Assembly (NCBI GenBank): GCA_023138875.1
Contig: JAGLOO010000011.1
Span: 62,001 to 126,000, forward strand
Length of the DNA: 64,000 bases
Direction: 5' to 3'
Source: Bacteroidales bacterium
GTDB taxonomy: Bacteria > Bacteroidota > Bacteroidia > Bacteroidales > GCA-2748055
Shown: in pieces, positions 33,490-43,800 of the stretch
Layout: each line of letters begins with the position of its first letter
Numbering within the stretch: the stretch's first letter is position 1
The notes under the pieces: model-generated
What the model was told of the DNA's origin: nothing
What the model saw: the letters and a program-made list of their open reading frames with translations, nothing else
The model's database searches: none
Translations under genes and position numbers: made by a program

Positions 33490-35811
33490 ATGAATTTCAA
33501 ATCAAAAGTTGAATCGTCCTTTTATAAAATTTCAGGTTCTCCTGAGATCAACACCAACATTCCCTACATCGTTGTTGAGAACTTCCCTCTGATGGGGCTG
33601 ATGACCGCGCTGCGTTTCCTGGAGTGGGCAAAGGAGAATCCCGAGGGGACCATCAGTCTGCCTACCGGAAAAACCCCCGAATATTTTATCAAGTGGACCA
33701 GTTATCTGATGGAGAACTGGGAGAGTAAAAAGGTGAAGGAGCTGAGGAGTAAATATGGGATCGGTAAGATGGGTAAACCATCACTGCAACATCTCCAATT
33801 TGTACAGATCGATGAGTTCTATCCCATCAGTTCCCGGCAGCACAACAGTTTCTATAATTATGTAAAGAAATACTATCTCGGAGGATTCGGTTTGGATCCT
33901 GCCAGTGCTTTGCTGATCAATTCGGATGATATACCGCTGACCGATGGGCTCCATTTTTCTGAAGTATTTCCAGATAAGCTGGTTGACCTTTCCCTGAAGT
34001 ATCGGGAACCTAAGAATCATATCGAAAAACTGAAGCAGGACTCCATCTTCTCCATTGATAACTGGTGTAGCGATTATGAACAGAAGGTAAGGGATAAAGG
34101 CGGGATTGGATTTTTCCTGGGCGGGATCGGCCCTGACGGACACATTGCATTCAATACAAGGGGTTCGGATCACTATTCCACCACAAGGCTGACTGAAACC
34201 AATTTTGAAACCCAGGCTGTTGCCGCTTCTGACCTGGGAGGGATCGACATCTCCCGGAACCGGCTGGTGATCACCATCGGCCTGGAAACCATTGCCTATA
34301 ATCCGGATGCCGTTGCCATAATTTTCGCAGCAGGTGAAGCCAAAGCACCCATGGTGAGGGATGCACTTGAGAAGGAACCCTCCAACCTCTATCCGGCCAG
34401 TGTCCTTTCCAACCTGGAAAATGCCAGGTTTTATCTGACCACCGGAGCGGCTTCCTCCCTGCAAAGCTCTGTAGATGCTTTCTACAAGCAGGGTGAGTGG
34501 ACCCAGGAGAAGACAGACAGGGCTGTTATTGATCTCTGTACGAAACTGGATAAATATGGCCATCATCTTACTTTAAGCGATCTGAAAGAAGATCAGTATT
34601 GTAAGTTGATACCCGGATTGGATGACCAAACAGTTCCTTCGGTAATTAATTCTACCGGGACAAAGTTCGAGCAGGGCATGTTCCCTGAACATGATCAGGT
34701 CTATTACCATACCGGACCCCATCACGACGACATCATGCTGGGTATCCTTCCACATATCCACAGGCTTATGAGGAACGAAACCAATACCAATTATTTTTCG
34801 GTTCTCACCTCAGGTTTTACAGCTGTTACCAATGAGTTCATCATTGAAGCACTTGAAGACACCAAGCACTTCCTGGAAAGGGGCCTGATCCAGATGACCG
34901 TGTATCCCGATTTTTTTGAGTCAGGGTACAAGCATAAGCGTGACAAGGATGTGAACCACTACCTTCTCAAGGTGGCTTCAGGCGAGGATTATGAACTTCG
35001 AAGGGGTTTGGCGCATCGATTGGTGAGGGATATTGTAGGTTTGTATGACGTGAAAAGTGAGGGCCAGCTCAGGGACGAGATCAACAGCATCCTGATGATC
35101 CTTAAAAAGAGTTATGACGGGGAGATGAACCTTCCTGACATCCAGAAGTTGAAAGGCATGCTCCGGGAATTCGAAGAGGAGCTGGTATGGGCATGCTTTG
35201 GGATCCAGACCAAAAACGTGCACCATCTGAGACTGGGCTTTTATACAGGAGACGTTTTCACCGAACAGCCGAAGCGGGACAGGGATGTGGAACCAATCCT
35301 TGAGAAATTGCGGGAAATTAAACCCACGGTGGTCAGTCTTGCCTTTGATCCTGAAGGCAGCGGACCCGATACCCATTATAAAGTATTGCAGGTCATTGCT
35401 GAGGCCCTGAAGATGTGGAACCAGGAGGAGGACCTTTCCAACCTGAGGGTATGGGGTTACAGGAATGTGTGGTACCGTTTCCATCCGGCGGAAGCCAACG
35501 TGATTGTACCCGTATCCCTGAACGCAATGGGGGTTATGGACGATGCTTTTACCAACAGTTACCTGAGCCAGGTGGAAGCTTCATTTCCCAGCTACCAACA
35601 TGATGGAAAATTCAGTGATCTGACCAAAAAGATTTGGGTGGAGCAGCTTCAAACAGTCCAGCTGCTTCTGGGAAAGAACTATTTTTATCAGCATGAGAGC
35701 CCCAGGGTAAGGACCACACACGGACTCCTGTTCTTCAAAGAGATGAGCCTGGAGGAATTCCTGACCCATGCAAGGGAGCTGGAAAAATCAATGGAGGGAG
35801 TCGTTCTGTAA
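33490..35811 (+). CDS. NagB-like glucosamine-6-phosphate deaminase / PIG-L family fusion
   Basis: 773 aa, cytoplasmic; start chosen at MNFKSKVESS because the promoter covers the earlier ATG. Residues about 25-340 are the sugar-phosphate isomerase/deaminase (NagB) domain: SLPTGKTPEYF phosphate loop, VQIDEFYPIS with the conserved Asp, and GGIGPDGHIAFN with the active-site Asp and His. The Glu that follows FN in E. coli NagB is Thr here (FNTRGSD). Residues about 400-730 are a PIG-L/LmbE-type deacetylase-like domain with the metal motif GPHHDD and a later DTHYKVL. Such two-domain NagB-type proteins occur in Bacteroidota. The expected reaction is glucosamine-6-phosphate to fructose-6-phosphate plus ammonia, possibly joined to N-deacetylation, which would link the cell to amino-sugar use. 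The Glu replacement makes the exact substrate less certain. Confidence 0.85.
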   Translation: MNFKSKVESSFYKISGSPEINTNIPYIVVENFPLMGLMTALRFLEWAKENPEGTISLPTGKTPEYFIKWTSYLMENWESKKVKELRSKYGIGKMGKPSLQHLQFVQIDEFYPISSRQHNSFYNYVKKYYLGGFGLDPASALLINSDDIPLTDGLHFSEVFPDKLVDLSLKYREPKNHIEKLKQDSIFSIDNWCSDYEQKVRDKGGIGFFLGGIGPDGHIAFNTRGSDHYSTTRLTETNFETQAVAASDLGGIDISRNRLVITIGLETIAYNPDAVAIIFAAGEAKAPMVRDALEKEPSNLYPASVLSNLENARFYLTTGAASSLQSSVDAFYKQGEWTQEKTDRAVIDLCTKLDKYGHHLTLSDLKEDQYCKLIPGLDDQTVPSVINSTGTKFEQGMFPEHDQVYYHTGPHHDDIMLGILPHIHRLMRNETNTNYFSVLTSGFTAVTNEFIIEALEDTKHFLERGLIQMTVYPDFFESGYKHKRDKDVNHYLLKVASGEDYELRRGLAHRLVRDIVGLYDVKSEGQLRDEINSILMILKKSYDGEMNLPDIQKLKGMLREFEEELVWACFGIQTKNVHHLRLGFYTGDVFTEQPKRDRDVEPILEKLREIKPTVVSLAFDPEGSGPDTHYKVLQVIAEALKMWNQEEDLSNLRVWGYRNVWYRFHPAEANVIVPVSLNAMGVMDDAFTNSYLSQVEASFPSYQHDGKFSDLTKKIWVEQLQTVQLLLGKNYFYQHESPRVRTTHGLLFFKEMSLEEFLTHARELEKSMEGVVL

Positions 35812-35910
35812 GCCTCTTGTTCATAATCTCCAGGATATTGTTTTCGTTGCTGAAATCCGTCGCTTCGCAACTGATTAAGGCAACTCAGTCAATATCCTTT
35901 CGATACAAAA

Positions 35911-35937
35911 AAGAGGCCATCCAAAGGACGACCTCTT
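35911..35937 (-). terminator. rho-independent terminator after the DUF1080 gene
   Basis: AAGAGGCCATCC (35911-35922) pairs with GGACGACCTCTT (35926-35937). In minus-strand RNA all 12 positions pair using two G.U pairs; in plus-strand RNA two would be C.A mismatches. A TTTTTTGT tract follows on the minus strand. It could also stop transcription arriving from the convergent NagB/PIG-L gene. Confidence 0.85.
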
Positions 35938-35969
35938 CATATGCATGTGGAACTGTGATCCTTACAGAA

Positions 35970-36752
35970 TTACAGCTCCTTGATCTTGATATTTCTGAAC
36001 CAGACCGCGTTGCCGTGGTCCTGCAATCCAATATACCCTGTTTTGGCCACATTGGCAAAATCGGGATTGAAATCGGGATACTTGCTGTTTTCGATCATTT
36101 CTTTCCACTCGGGTGTCCACAGGTGATACTCAATAACCGTTTCACCGTTCATCTTGTACACAATGGTCCCCTGATAGGACATGATTTCAACGCTGTTCCA
36201 TTGCATGGCTCCTTTTGCATTCTGGGGATCCGGCGCAATCAGGTCGTAAAGGCTTCCTGCCCTCCGGTTCCCGTCCTTTCCCAGCATGTTATCCACATGG
36301 TCGGATTCATTGTCCAGGATCTGCATTTCAGGACCTGTGTACCAGATCTGCTTGTCTGGGATCTCCTGTGCTAAGTAGAATATTCCAGAGTTGCCTCCTG
36401 AATCGATCATCCAGTCTACCTTGAAATGGAAATCGGTAAACTGTTTGTCATAGATGACATCACCTCCCAGACCGGCTTCACCCAACCCGGAATGAATGCA
36501 TTGAAGCTTTCCATCCTCAACAAACCATCCAGTGTCTGGGAAAGCCTCCTGATTATAAGCACGCCATCCGTTTGTGGTTTCTCCATCAAACAGGAGCATC
36601 CAGCCCTCTGCCTTTTCCTTTTCGGTGAGGGTGTTGTCAGCAACTGCCACCTCTTCTGTAGCGTCCGCCTTTTTCTCCTCCTTGGGAGTGGATGTACAGG
36701 ATACGGTACCGAAGATCAACACCGCAGCTAACAGATATAATAAATGTTTCAT
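35970..36752 (-). CDS. DUF1080 (3-keto-disaccharide hydrolase type) lipoprotein
   Basis: 260-aa lipoprotein: signal peptide with Cys19 (VSCTS), a short charged linker (about 20-45), then one DUF1080 concanavalin-like domain (about 48-260). Motifs are WMLLFDGETTNGWR, DFHFKVDWMIDSGGNSGIFY, GPEMQILDN, AGSLYDLIAPD, WNSVEI and GYIGLQDHG, all typical of the family. DUF1080 proteins are linked to hydrolysis of 3-keto-glycosides produced by Gfo/Idh/MocA oxidoreductases. The gene directly upstream (29-bp gap, same strand) is such an oxidoreductase, so a two-step oxidise-then-cleave route in the periplasm or at the membrane is the best reading. Substrate unknown. Confidence 0.9.
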   Translation of the reverse strand: MKHLLYLLAAVLIFGTVSCTSTPKEEKKADATEEVAVADNTLTEKEKAEGWMLLFDGETTNGWRAYNQEAFPDTGWFVEDGKLQCIHSGLGEAGLGGDVIYDKQFTDFHFKVDWMIDSGGNSGIFYLAQEIPDKQIWYTGPEMQILDNESDHVDNMLGKDGNRRAGSLYDLIAPDPQNAKGAMQWNSVEIMSYQGTIVYKMNGETVIEYHLWTPEWKEMIENSKYPDFNPDFANVAKTGYIGLQDHGNAVWFRNIKIKEL

Positions 36753-36781
36753 TTTATTCAGGTATTTGTGTTTAACAATTG

Positions 36782-38266
36782 TTATGCAGGCATATCGGGA
36801 AGTTCCCAGCCTCCTTCTCTCGGGGTATGTTTCACAAGCTCTGCTGCAAACTCTTTGGCAGAGAACTGATCCGTCCAGTCCTTAGCGAAGGTGGGATGTC
36901 CGTCCTTGATCATAAAACCATCCTCAATAACCATCCGCAACTCTTCGCTGTCCGAAATGTTGGTGAATTCCATCTTCTGGCCATCCCATTCCAGCTCCTT
37001 ATTCAGGCCCTGGAGGCGTACAGCATTCACACCCATCACAACCATTTCATTGAAGGGACCAGCCTCGTTGAACGAAGAAGCGGTCTCTACACGGTTCTCT
37101 GGACTCTCCTTGCAGGCCCTTACCCAGTCCATTTCATGGCTTGTTTCAATGCGGCGCCTGACTTTCGGAGCATCTGGTGTCCTTCCGGACAGTAACCATG
37201 GATCTTTGCCGTAGCAACCGCAGATAAGGGTATCCTTTGTTCCGTGAAACAGAACACCACCGCCGCCATCATTCATGTTTTTACCATCGGGCCAGCCTTC
37301 CGGCTTCATGGGCTGCAGTCCGCCGTCATACCATGTAACATCAACCTCGGGAAATTCCACCTTCCCGGCCGGTTTCCGCTCGGGGTAGGTCAGCTTAACC
37401 ATCTGTGCATTTGGAGCGCACTTAGTCAGCAGGAGGGTGGAACTACCCTGTACCTTGGTGGGATATTCCAGCTGCAACCCTACAAATACAGGATGCAGGA
37501 TGTGGCAGGCCATGTCGCCTAAAGCACCAGTTCCGTAATCCCACCATCCGCGCCAGTTCCATGGAGTGTAGATCTCGTTGAAATCATTCATTTCGGCCGG
37601 ACCGGTAAAGAGGTCCCAGTTGAGGGTATCGGGCACCGGCATCTTCTCTTTGGGCACATTCAGCCCCTGGGGCCAAATGGGACGATCGGTGAATGCCTCC
37701 ACATTTTTCACTTCACCGATCTCACCATTCAGGATCCATTCAACCACCAGGTTGACTCCTTCACCGGATGATCCCTGGTTGCCCATGGAGGTGGCAAGTT
37801 TGTGCTTCGCGGTAAGATTGGTCAGCAAACGTGATTCATATACCGAGTGGGTGAGGGGCTTTTGTACAAATGAGTGCATACCCATGGTCATTCCGTGGGC
37901 GGCGATCAGTGCATGGGTATGGTCGGCGGTTGCCACCACTACTGCATCGATTTCTTTGCCCATCTCGTCGTACATCTTTCTCCAGTCCCAATACTTCTTG
38001 GCCTCTGGATACTCGTCGAATGTTTTCTGTGCATATTTCCAATCCACATCGCAAAGTGCCACTATGTTCTGGTCCGTGATATTCCGAAGGTTGGAGCGGC
38101 CCATTCCGCCTATACCAACACAGGCGATATTCAGTTTATCACTTGGGGCTGTATATCCCAGTCCGCTGACCACATGACTTGGAATGATGGTAAATCCTGC
38201 GGTGGCAGCCGCTGTGGTACCAAGAAATCTTCTCCTGGAGACACCACTGTCCTTTTCTTTGCTCAT
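36782..38266 (-). CDS. Tat-exported Gfo/Idh/MocA family oxidoreductase
   Basis: 494 aa. The N-terminus has a twin-arginine signal (SRRRFLG, then TTAAATAGFTIIP). The Rossmann domain starts at KLNIACVGIGGMG and contains ALCDVDW, VVVATADHTHALIA and VQKPLTH (the usual EKP is QKP). The second domain has FTGPAEMNDF, RGWWDYGTGALGDMACHIL with the likely catalytic Asp and His, and later MNDGGGGVLFHGTKDTLICG. Exported members of this family oxidise sugar hydroxyls, typically at C3, with tightly bound NAD(P). Pairing with the downstream DUF1080 gene supports a 3-keto-glycoside role. It is a paralogue of the gene at 60280. It is divergent from the FAS1/SusC operon and separated from it by 292 bp. Confidence 0.9.
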   Translation of the reverse strand: MSKEKDSGVSRRRFLGTTAAATAGFTIIPSHVVSGLGYTAPSDKLNIACVGIGGMGRSNLRNITDQNIVALCDVDWKYAQKTFDEYPEAKKYWDWRKMYDEMGKEIDAVVVATADHTHALIAAHGMTMGMHSFVQKPLTHSVYESRLLTNLTAKHKLATSMGNQGSSGEGVNLVVEWILNGEIGEVKNVEAFTDRPIWPQGLNVPKEKMPVPDTLNWDLFTGPAEMNDFNEIYTPWNWRGWWDYGTGALGDMACHILHPVFVGLQLEYPTKVQGSSTLLLTKCAPNAQMVKLTYPERKPAGKVEFPEVDVTWYDGGLQPMKPEGWPDGKNMNDGGGGVLFHGTKDTLICGCYGKDPWLLSGRTPDAPKVRRRIETSHEMDWVRACKESPENRVETASSFNEAGPFNEMVVMGVNAVRLQGLNKELEWDGQKMEFTNISDSEELRMVIEDGFMIKDGHPTFAKDWTDQFSAKEFAAELVKHTPREGGWELPDMPA

Positions 38267-38446
38267 AATGAAAGTTTTTAAGTTAAGTTATTGTGTGCTA
38301 ATTATTGAATTCGCCTCACAATTTACTAATAAAAATTTATAGATGAAATTCACAGGGTGTATAGTTTGACTCATTGCTGAAGTTATGCAGGCTGACTCTA
38401 AACGCTGTATTGAATGACTCTATTTAAAGATATAAGGAACAATTCT

Positions 38447-38454
38447 TATATTTG
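38447..38454 (+). promoter_or_regulatory. -7 box of the FAS1/SusCD operon
   Basis: TATATTTG matches TAnnTTTG. No TTG sits at the ideal distance upstream. The predicted leader is about 100 nt and can form a CTCACA (38497-38502) / TGTGAG (38521-38526) stem. Confidence 0.45.
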
Positions 38455-38558
38455 ACGTTGGGCAGCAAAGACTACTACTACGTATATGCCATTACTCTCA
38501 CAATCTGCGCGGAGTTTCTCTGTGAGCCTGACATTTATCTATTTATTATCGAACTGAG

Positions 38559-40859
38559 ATGATTAGACAAAAACCAATTGTCATGCTTTCTCTCTTAGGG
38601 TTGCTACTGTTGAGTTGCGATCCTGAACTCAAGAGAGAAGATAAGTACGCGCGACCTGATTGGCTTGCCGGGAAAGTGTACACACAATTGCTGGACCAAC
38701 CCGATCTTTCAACATTTGCGAAGTGTGTGGAGCTCAGCGGCTATGATACCATCATTGACAGGTCGGGGAGCTATACTGTATTTGCACCCAACAATGAAGC
38801 CTTTTCACTCTATTTTCAAAACCACCCCGCCCATAACAACGTTGAGGACATCCCCGTTGCCGAGCTCAGAAAACTGGTTAAATACCATCTCGTCCAGAAT
38901 CCCTGGACAAAGACCCAGCTCAGGACCCTGGATGTATATGGTTGGATTGATACACTGGACCTGAATAACAATAAGCCGCGTGGTTTCAAGAGGCAGACAC
39001 TTCTTCTTGACGACAACCGTAAGCTCGGTATCATGTTGAACAATGATCAAACCATTAAGATCGTAGACACCCTTGAGACAACCTGGCACCGCGTGGTGGC
39101 TACCGATTCACGGAAATATGCCCCCATTTTTTTCCGGGAGTATTTTGATATTTACGACCTGAGTGCTGATGACTATTCGTTCTATTTCGACCGAACCCTC
39201 GATGATCCGCAAGACCTTTATTTTGCCGGTGGGAGAGTGATTGGAGACGAAATTTTTGCTGAGAACGGATTCGTATATGAGATTGACCGCGTGACAGACC
39301 CGTTATCCAATGTCTATCAGATACTGGAGGACAAAGAGGGACCTGAGTCATATACCGAATTCCTGGATCTGGTGAACCTTTTTCCCAACTTTGAATATAA
39401 CGAAGAAAAAACCTATGACCAGCCCGGTGCTGATCAGGGACTTGAGGTTGATTCTCTCTTTGATATGTCGTACACGGACCTGGTTTTTGATATCCTGAAT
39501 GAGAGGACCTCACCACCTTCCGGGACCTTTGGGTTACCCAACAACGTGACCATCAGGTATCATCATGGAATAATTGCCCCCACAAACACGGCTTTCGACG
39601 AATTTCTGAATGAGTATTTCGTTGGACCTGGCCGGTGGGGCACCCTGGAAGGCGCACCCGATAATATCAAAAGAATTATTGTGAACACCCATATGTCGCC
39701 CAACACCATCTATCCCACAGATTTTGAGAATGGATTCTCCAATGGAGAACAGGACAGGATAACCCTCGATGCCGGGGATATTGTTGAAAAGCAGTTTGGC
39801 AGTAACAGTACATTCATCGGCGTTGACAATATGGTGGTTCCTCGTTTATTTTACACTGTTGCTGGTCCCGCTTACCTCCTTAAGGGTTACTCAAAAACCA
39901 TGTTTTCCATTGAGGACGCCGGTCTTTTGTCTGCACTTAAGCGTGAGGATGACCAGTACCTGTTTTATATTGAGTCCAATGTGAATTCTTCAACCGACTC
40001 CTCCTTATTGTATGAATCTTCTACCGAACAGTTTTCTCTGTTCCAGATCGCCCAGGGTGAAGGCCGGGAATACATGTTGGGTAACAACGCCTTGAGGACA
40101 TTGCTCATGAATCACATTGCCATTGGAACGCCTTCGGGAATGGCAAGGAAAGAGTACTTCAAGAATCTGGTGGGCAACTTTATCATCATCAATAATGAAA
40201 CCGGTGAAGTCAGGGGTACCGCTCCTACATCTATCGGGTACCAGGGACTGGTTCAGCAACCCAATTTTCCGACTGAGATAACCATTGAAGCGGATAATGG
40301 GATCACCTATGATATTGAAAATTATTTCAGCTTTTCCGCTCCAAATATATATCTGAAGATACAGGGCAACTATCCTGTATTCTATGATCTTCTGATCCAG
40401 GCCGGACTGGCAAACGCATTTGAGATAACATTTCTGTCTGCGAATGAAGACTACACGGTCTTTATACCCAGCGATTCTGCGCTGATTGCATCCCGGGTGG
40501 ATACCCTTGATAGAGAAGCATTGCAGAGTTTATTGAAATTTCACTTCGTCCAGGGTGACCTGATCTTTACCGATGGGGTCAAGCCGGCCCTTTATTATGA
40601 AACTTCAAGGATCGATGATAAGTCAACAACCTTTACCACCATTTATTCTAAAATGTATATTGATCCCGGATATGATCTGATCACCATCGGTGATGCCGAG
40701 GGAGGAAGTTATTTAGGTGTGAAAGAATCCGATGCATCCAATATTGTGACCGGAAGAGACCTTGGGGAAGGCAATGAAGTTTTCAGAAATCTTGTCATCA
40801 ATGGTGTGATCCACGAGATAGACAAGGTGCTCATATTTGATGAAGTTGATACCGAATAA
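38559..40859 (+). CDS. multi-FAS1 (fasciclin) domain lipoprotein, first gene of PUL operon
   Basis: 766-aa lipoprotein with Cys20 (LLLLSCDPEL). At least two clear FAS1 domains: residues about 40-130 (VYTQLLDQPDLSTFAKCVELSGY, YTVFAPNNEAF, LRKLVKYHLV) and about 610-760 (FYDLLIQAGLANAF, YTVFIPSDSALIA, LQSLLKFHFVQG, NGVIHEIDKVLIF). Two further FAS1-like stretches lie between them (about 300-440 with GIIAPTNTAFDEFL; about 440-590 with LLMNHIAIGT). FAS1 domains are adhesion modules, and here they are lipid-anchored. It opens a seven-gene same-strand operon (24 bp to SusC3). Position and anchoring suggest a surface glycan-binding protein like SusE/SusF, but no such activity is proven for FAS1 proteins in these loci. 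Confidence 0.85.
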   Translation: MIRQKPIVMLSLLGLLLLSCDPELKREDKYARPDWLAGKVYTQLLDQPDLSTFAKCVELSGYDTIIDRSGSYTVFAPNNEAFSLYFQNHPAHNNVEDIPVAELRKLVKYHLVQNPWTKTQLRTLDVYGWIDTLDLNNNKPRGFKRQTLLLDDNRKLGIMLNNDQTIKIVDTLETTWHRVVATDSRKYAPIFFREYFDIYDLSADDYSFYFDRTLDDPQDLYFAGGRVIGDEIFAENGFVYEIDRVTDPLSNVYQILEDKEGPESYTEFLDLVNLFPNFEYNEEKTYDQPGADQGLEVDSLFDMSYTDLVFDILNERTSPPSGTFGLPNNVTIRYHHGIIAPTNTAFDEFLNEYFVGPGRWGTLEGAPDNIKRIIVNTHMSPNTIYPTDFENGFSNGEQDRITLDAGDIVEKQFGSNSTFIGVDNMVVPRLFYTVAGPAYLLKGYSKTMFSIEDAGLLSALKREDDQYLFYIESNVNSSTDSSLLYESSTEQFSLFQIAQGEGREYMLGNNALRTLLMNHIAIGTPSGMARKEYFKNLVGNFIIINNETGEVRGTAPTSIGYQGLVQQPNFPTEITIEADNGITYDIENYFSFSAPNIYLKIQGNYPVFYDLLIQAGLANAFEITFLSANEDYTVFIPSDSALIASRVDTLDREALQSLLKFHFVQGDLIFTDGVKPALYYETSRIDDKSTTFTTIYSKMYIDPGYDLITIGDAEGGSYLGVKESDASNIVTGRDLGEGNEVFRNLVINGVIHEIDKVLIFDEVDTE

Positions 40860-40882
40860 TAAATTCAAGGCTTTATAAAGAG

Positions 40883-43800
40883 ATGAAAAAAACGAGAACA
40901 GCCCTTTTGCTTGCACTTTCGCTATTTAGCCTTGTTGAGGTGTGTGCCCAGCAGAGCAAAATTATCAGGGGAAGGGTAATCGATAGAGATGATAAGACCG
41001 CGGTGATTGGTGCGAATGTTATTGAATACGACAAAGATAGCAGGATCATTAACGGTACCATATCCAATGTGAACGGTGATTTCGTGCTTGAGATGAAGAG
41101 TCTGGATAACATTTTGAAAATTAGTGTGATAGGGTATGACACCAAGGAGATTCCTGCCGATCCGGCCCGTGTATTATCCATCGAACTTGATGCCTCTAAA
41201 ATGGAACTGGAGGAAGTGACCATTACAGCAAAGGCACAGTCTAATTTTAACCTGACCAATATTGATGACCGCGATAAAGCATCCTCCTCTGTCAAGGTGG
41301 ACCTGATCGAAATGCAGGAATACGGGATCCTGTCAGCTACAGATGCATTGCAGGGGAAGGTCAGCGGACTGGATATCATCAGTGCTTCCGGTGACCCGGG
41401 CTCCGGTTCTCAGCTGGTCATCAGGGGCCTCAGTTCCATGGGTAACAATCAGCCTTTGATTGTAATTGACGGGGTTCCGCAATTCCGTGTGGACCAGAAT
41501 TTCGATCTCAGTTCTGCAGATTTTGAAGATATCGGGAACCTGATCAATATAGCCGTCCAGGACATTAAGTCCATAGAGGTCCTCAAGGATGCAGCATCCA
41601 CAGCTGTTTACGGTTCACAGGGTGCCGACGGGGTGTTGCTCATTGAAACACATACCGGAAGGCTGGGTAAAGTGCAGTTCGATTACCAGTACAAACCCAG
41701 TTTGAACATTCAGCCTGCCGCAATTCCTTTACTAAGCGGGGATGAATACATAATGCTCCAGCTGGAAGAGTGGCATAACAGCAGGGGCGTATTCGATATC
41801 CCGCCGGAAATAGCCTATGATAAGGATTACTACGATTTTTACAACTACTCGGCCAATACCGACTGGCTGGGCGAGATCACCCAGAATGCCACAACCCATG
41901 ACCACTATTTTAAGATTGCAGGCGGGGGACAGAAAACGAGGTATTTTACTTCCTTCAGTTATGTGGATGAGGGGGGTACCACCATCAATACCGGCTCAAA
42001 AAGAATCTCCACCCGGGTGAACCTTGATTATTACCTATCCCGGAAACTGCTATTCACCGTTCAGTTCAATTATACCAATAGCAGCAGGGATGGCAACCTG
42101 GAGATTGACAAGAGAAATATTCGGGAGATGTCTTTGATCAAAGCACCAAACATGAGCATTTGGGAGTATGACCAGTATGGGAATCCCACCGGGGAGTACT
42201 TCACACCCATCAACAGTTACCAGGGCAGCGGAGGTACATTCTATAACCCGGTAGCGGTAGCCAAACTGGGAAAAAATGACCGCGTTGAAAACGATCTTCA
42301 AAATACCTTCAGGTTGCGTTACAACATCAATGACTGGCTTACCATCCGGGAGACGGTCTCCTTCCAGTATGTCGGACGTAAGTATCAGAACTTTCTTCCG
42401 TACAACGCCCTGGGGACTGACTGGCTTGCCTGGACAGTCAATAAAGCGGAGGAAAGCAACAATATTGAATCTCGCATCCGGACGGAGACCCAGCTGGCTT
42501 TTGATACTCCCTTTCAATCGAACGACCATGAGCTTACCGGGGCATTGACATGGATCACCAACCAGTCACGCTACGAATGGATGAACATACAGAGCAACAA
42601 AACTCCCAGTACGGATATCCAGGATCCGGCCATTGATGCCCATATCAACTGGATTGGTACCGGCTCGGGGGAAAGCCGGGACATTGGCGCACTGGCCAAT
42701 GTGAATTATAAATACAAGGATCGCTATATGCTCCAGACCGTATTCAGGGCCGATGCAAGTTCAATATTCGGAGTCAACCACAGGTGGGGCTATTTCCCGG
42801 GGATTTCCCTGGGATGGAGGTTTTCCGATGAGCCTTTTATGCAGTTCTTTGAGGGGATGGATGAAAGCATGCTCCGTTTCAGCTGGGGTATTTCCGGCAG
42901 GCAGCCGGGGGATGCTTATGCCCGGTTTGCTTCCTATGAATCCACCGGTAATGGTAACTACATGATCTATCCTGCCATTGGTCCCTCAAGCATTCAACTT
43001 GATAACCTTAAATGGGAGTCGGTTACCTCCTACAATCTTGGCCTTGAACTTAATTTTATGGAATACAGGTTGTATCTGGAGGCGGAGGTTTATCTGAAGA
43101 CCACCACAGATCTACTGTTTGGAGGTACAAAAGATTGGCAAAAATATAAAATACCCACCTCTTCAGGCTATGAAGCACTTAATTATTTAAATGGTGGTGA
43201 GCTCGAAAACAGGGGATGGGAGTTAATGCTGGACTATAAGATCATCCAGGGTCAGAATTTCAGATGGTCTGTCAATTTCAATACCTCACAGAATGTGAAC
43301 AGGTTTCTGGATCTCCCGCCTAATTTCAACAACGAGCGGTCAACTTCCATTGGAAACGGACAGTATCCCCTGCGTGTGATTGAGGGAGAACCCATCGGTT
43401 CCTTCTTTGGATTCAGATACAAAGGTGCGTATCCTGCCGATGCCGATGCAGTGGCCAGGGATGCCCGCGGGAATGTGATCAGCGATGAAGCCGGAGTTCC
43501 TCTGCCCATGACCTACCTGGGAACCTATATTTTTCGTGGAGGAGATGCCATTTATGAAGACATCAACCACGATGGCAAGATCGACCTGAATGACGTAGTA
43601 TACATCGGCGATTCGAATCCGGATTTTGTAGGTGGTTTCGGGACTTCTGTCAACTATAAGAATATCGACCTTGCCTGCAGTTTCCACTACCGGCTGGGAT
43701 TCGATATTGTGAACCAGGTGGCCATGAATACGGAAGGAATGAACGACAGGAACAACCAGAGCAAAGCGGTATTGAGCAGGTGGCGGGTTCAGGGACAGGA

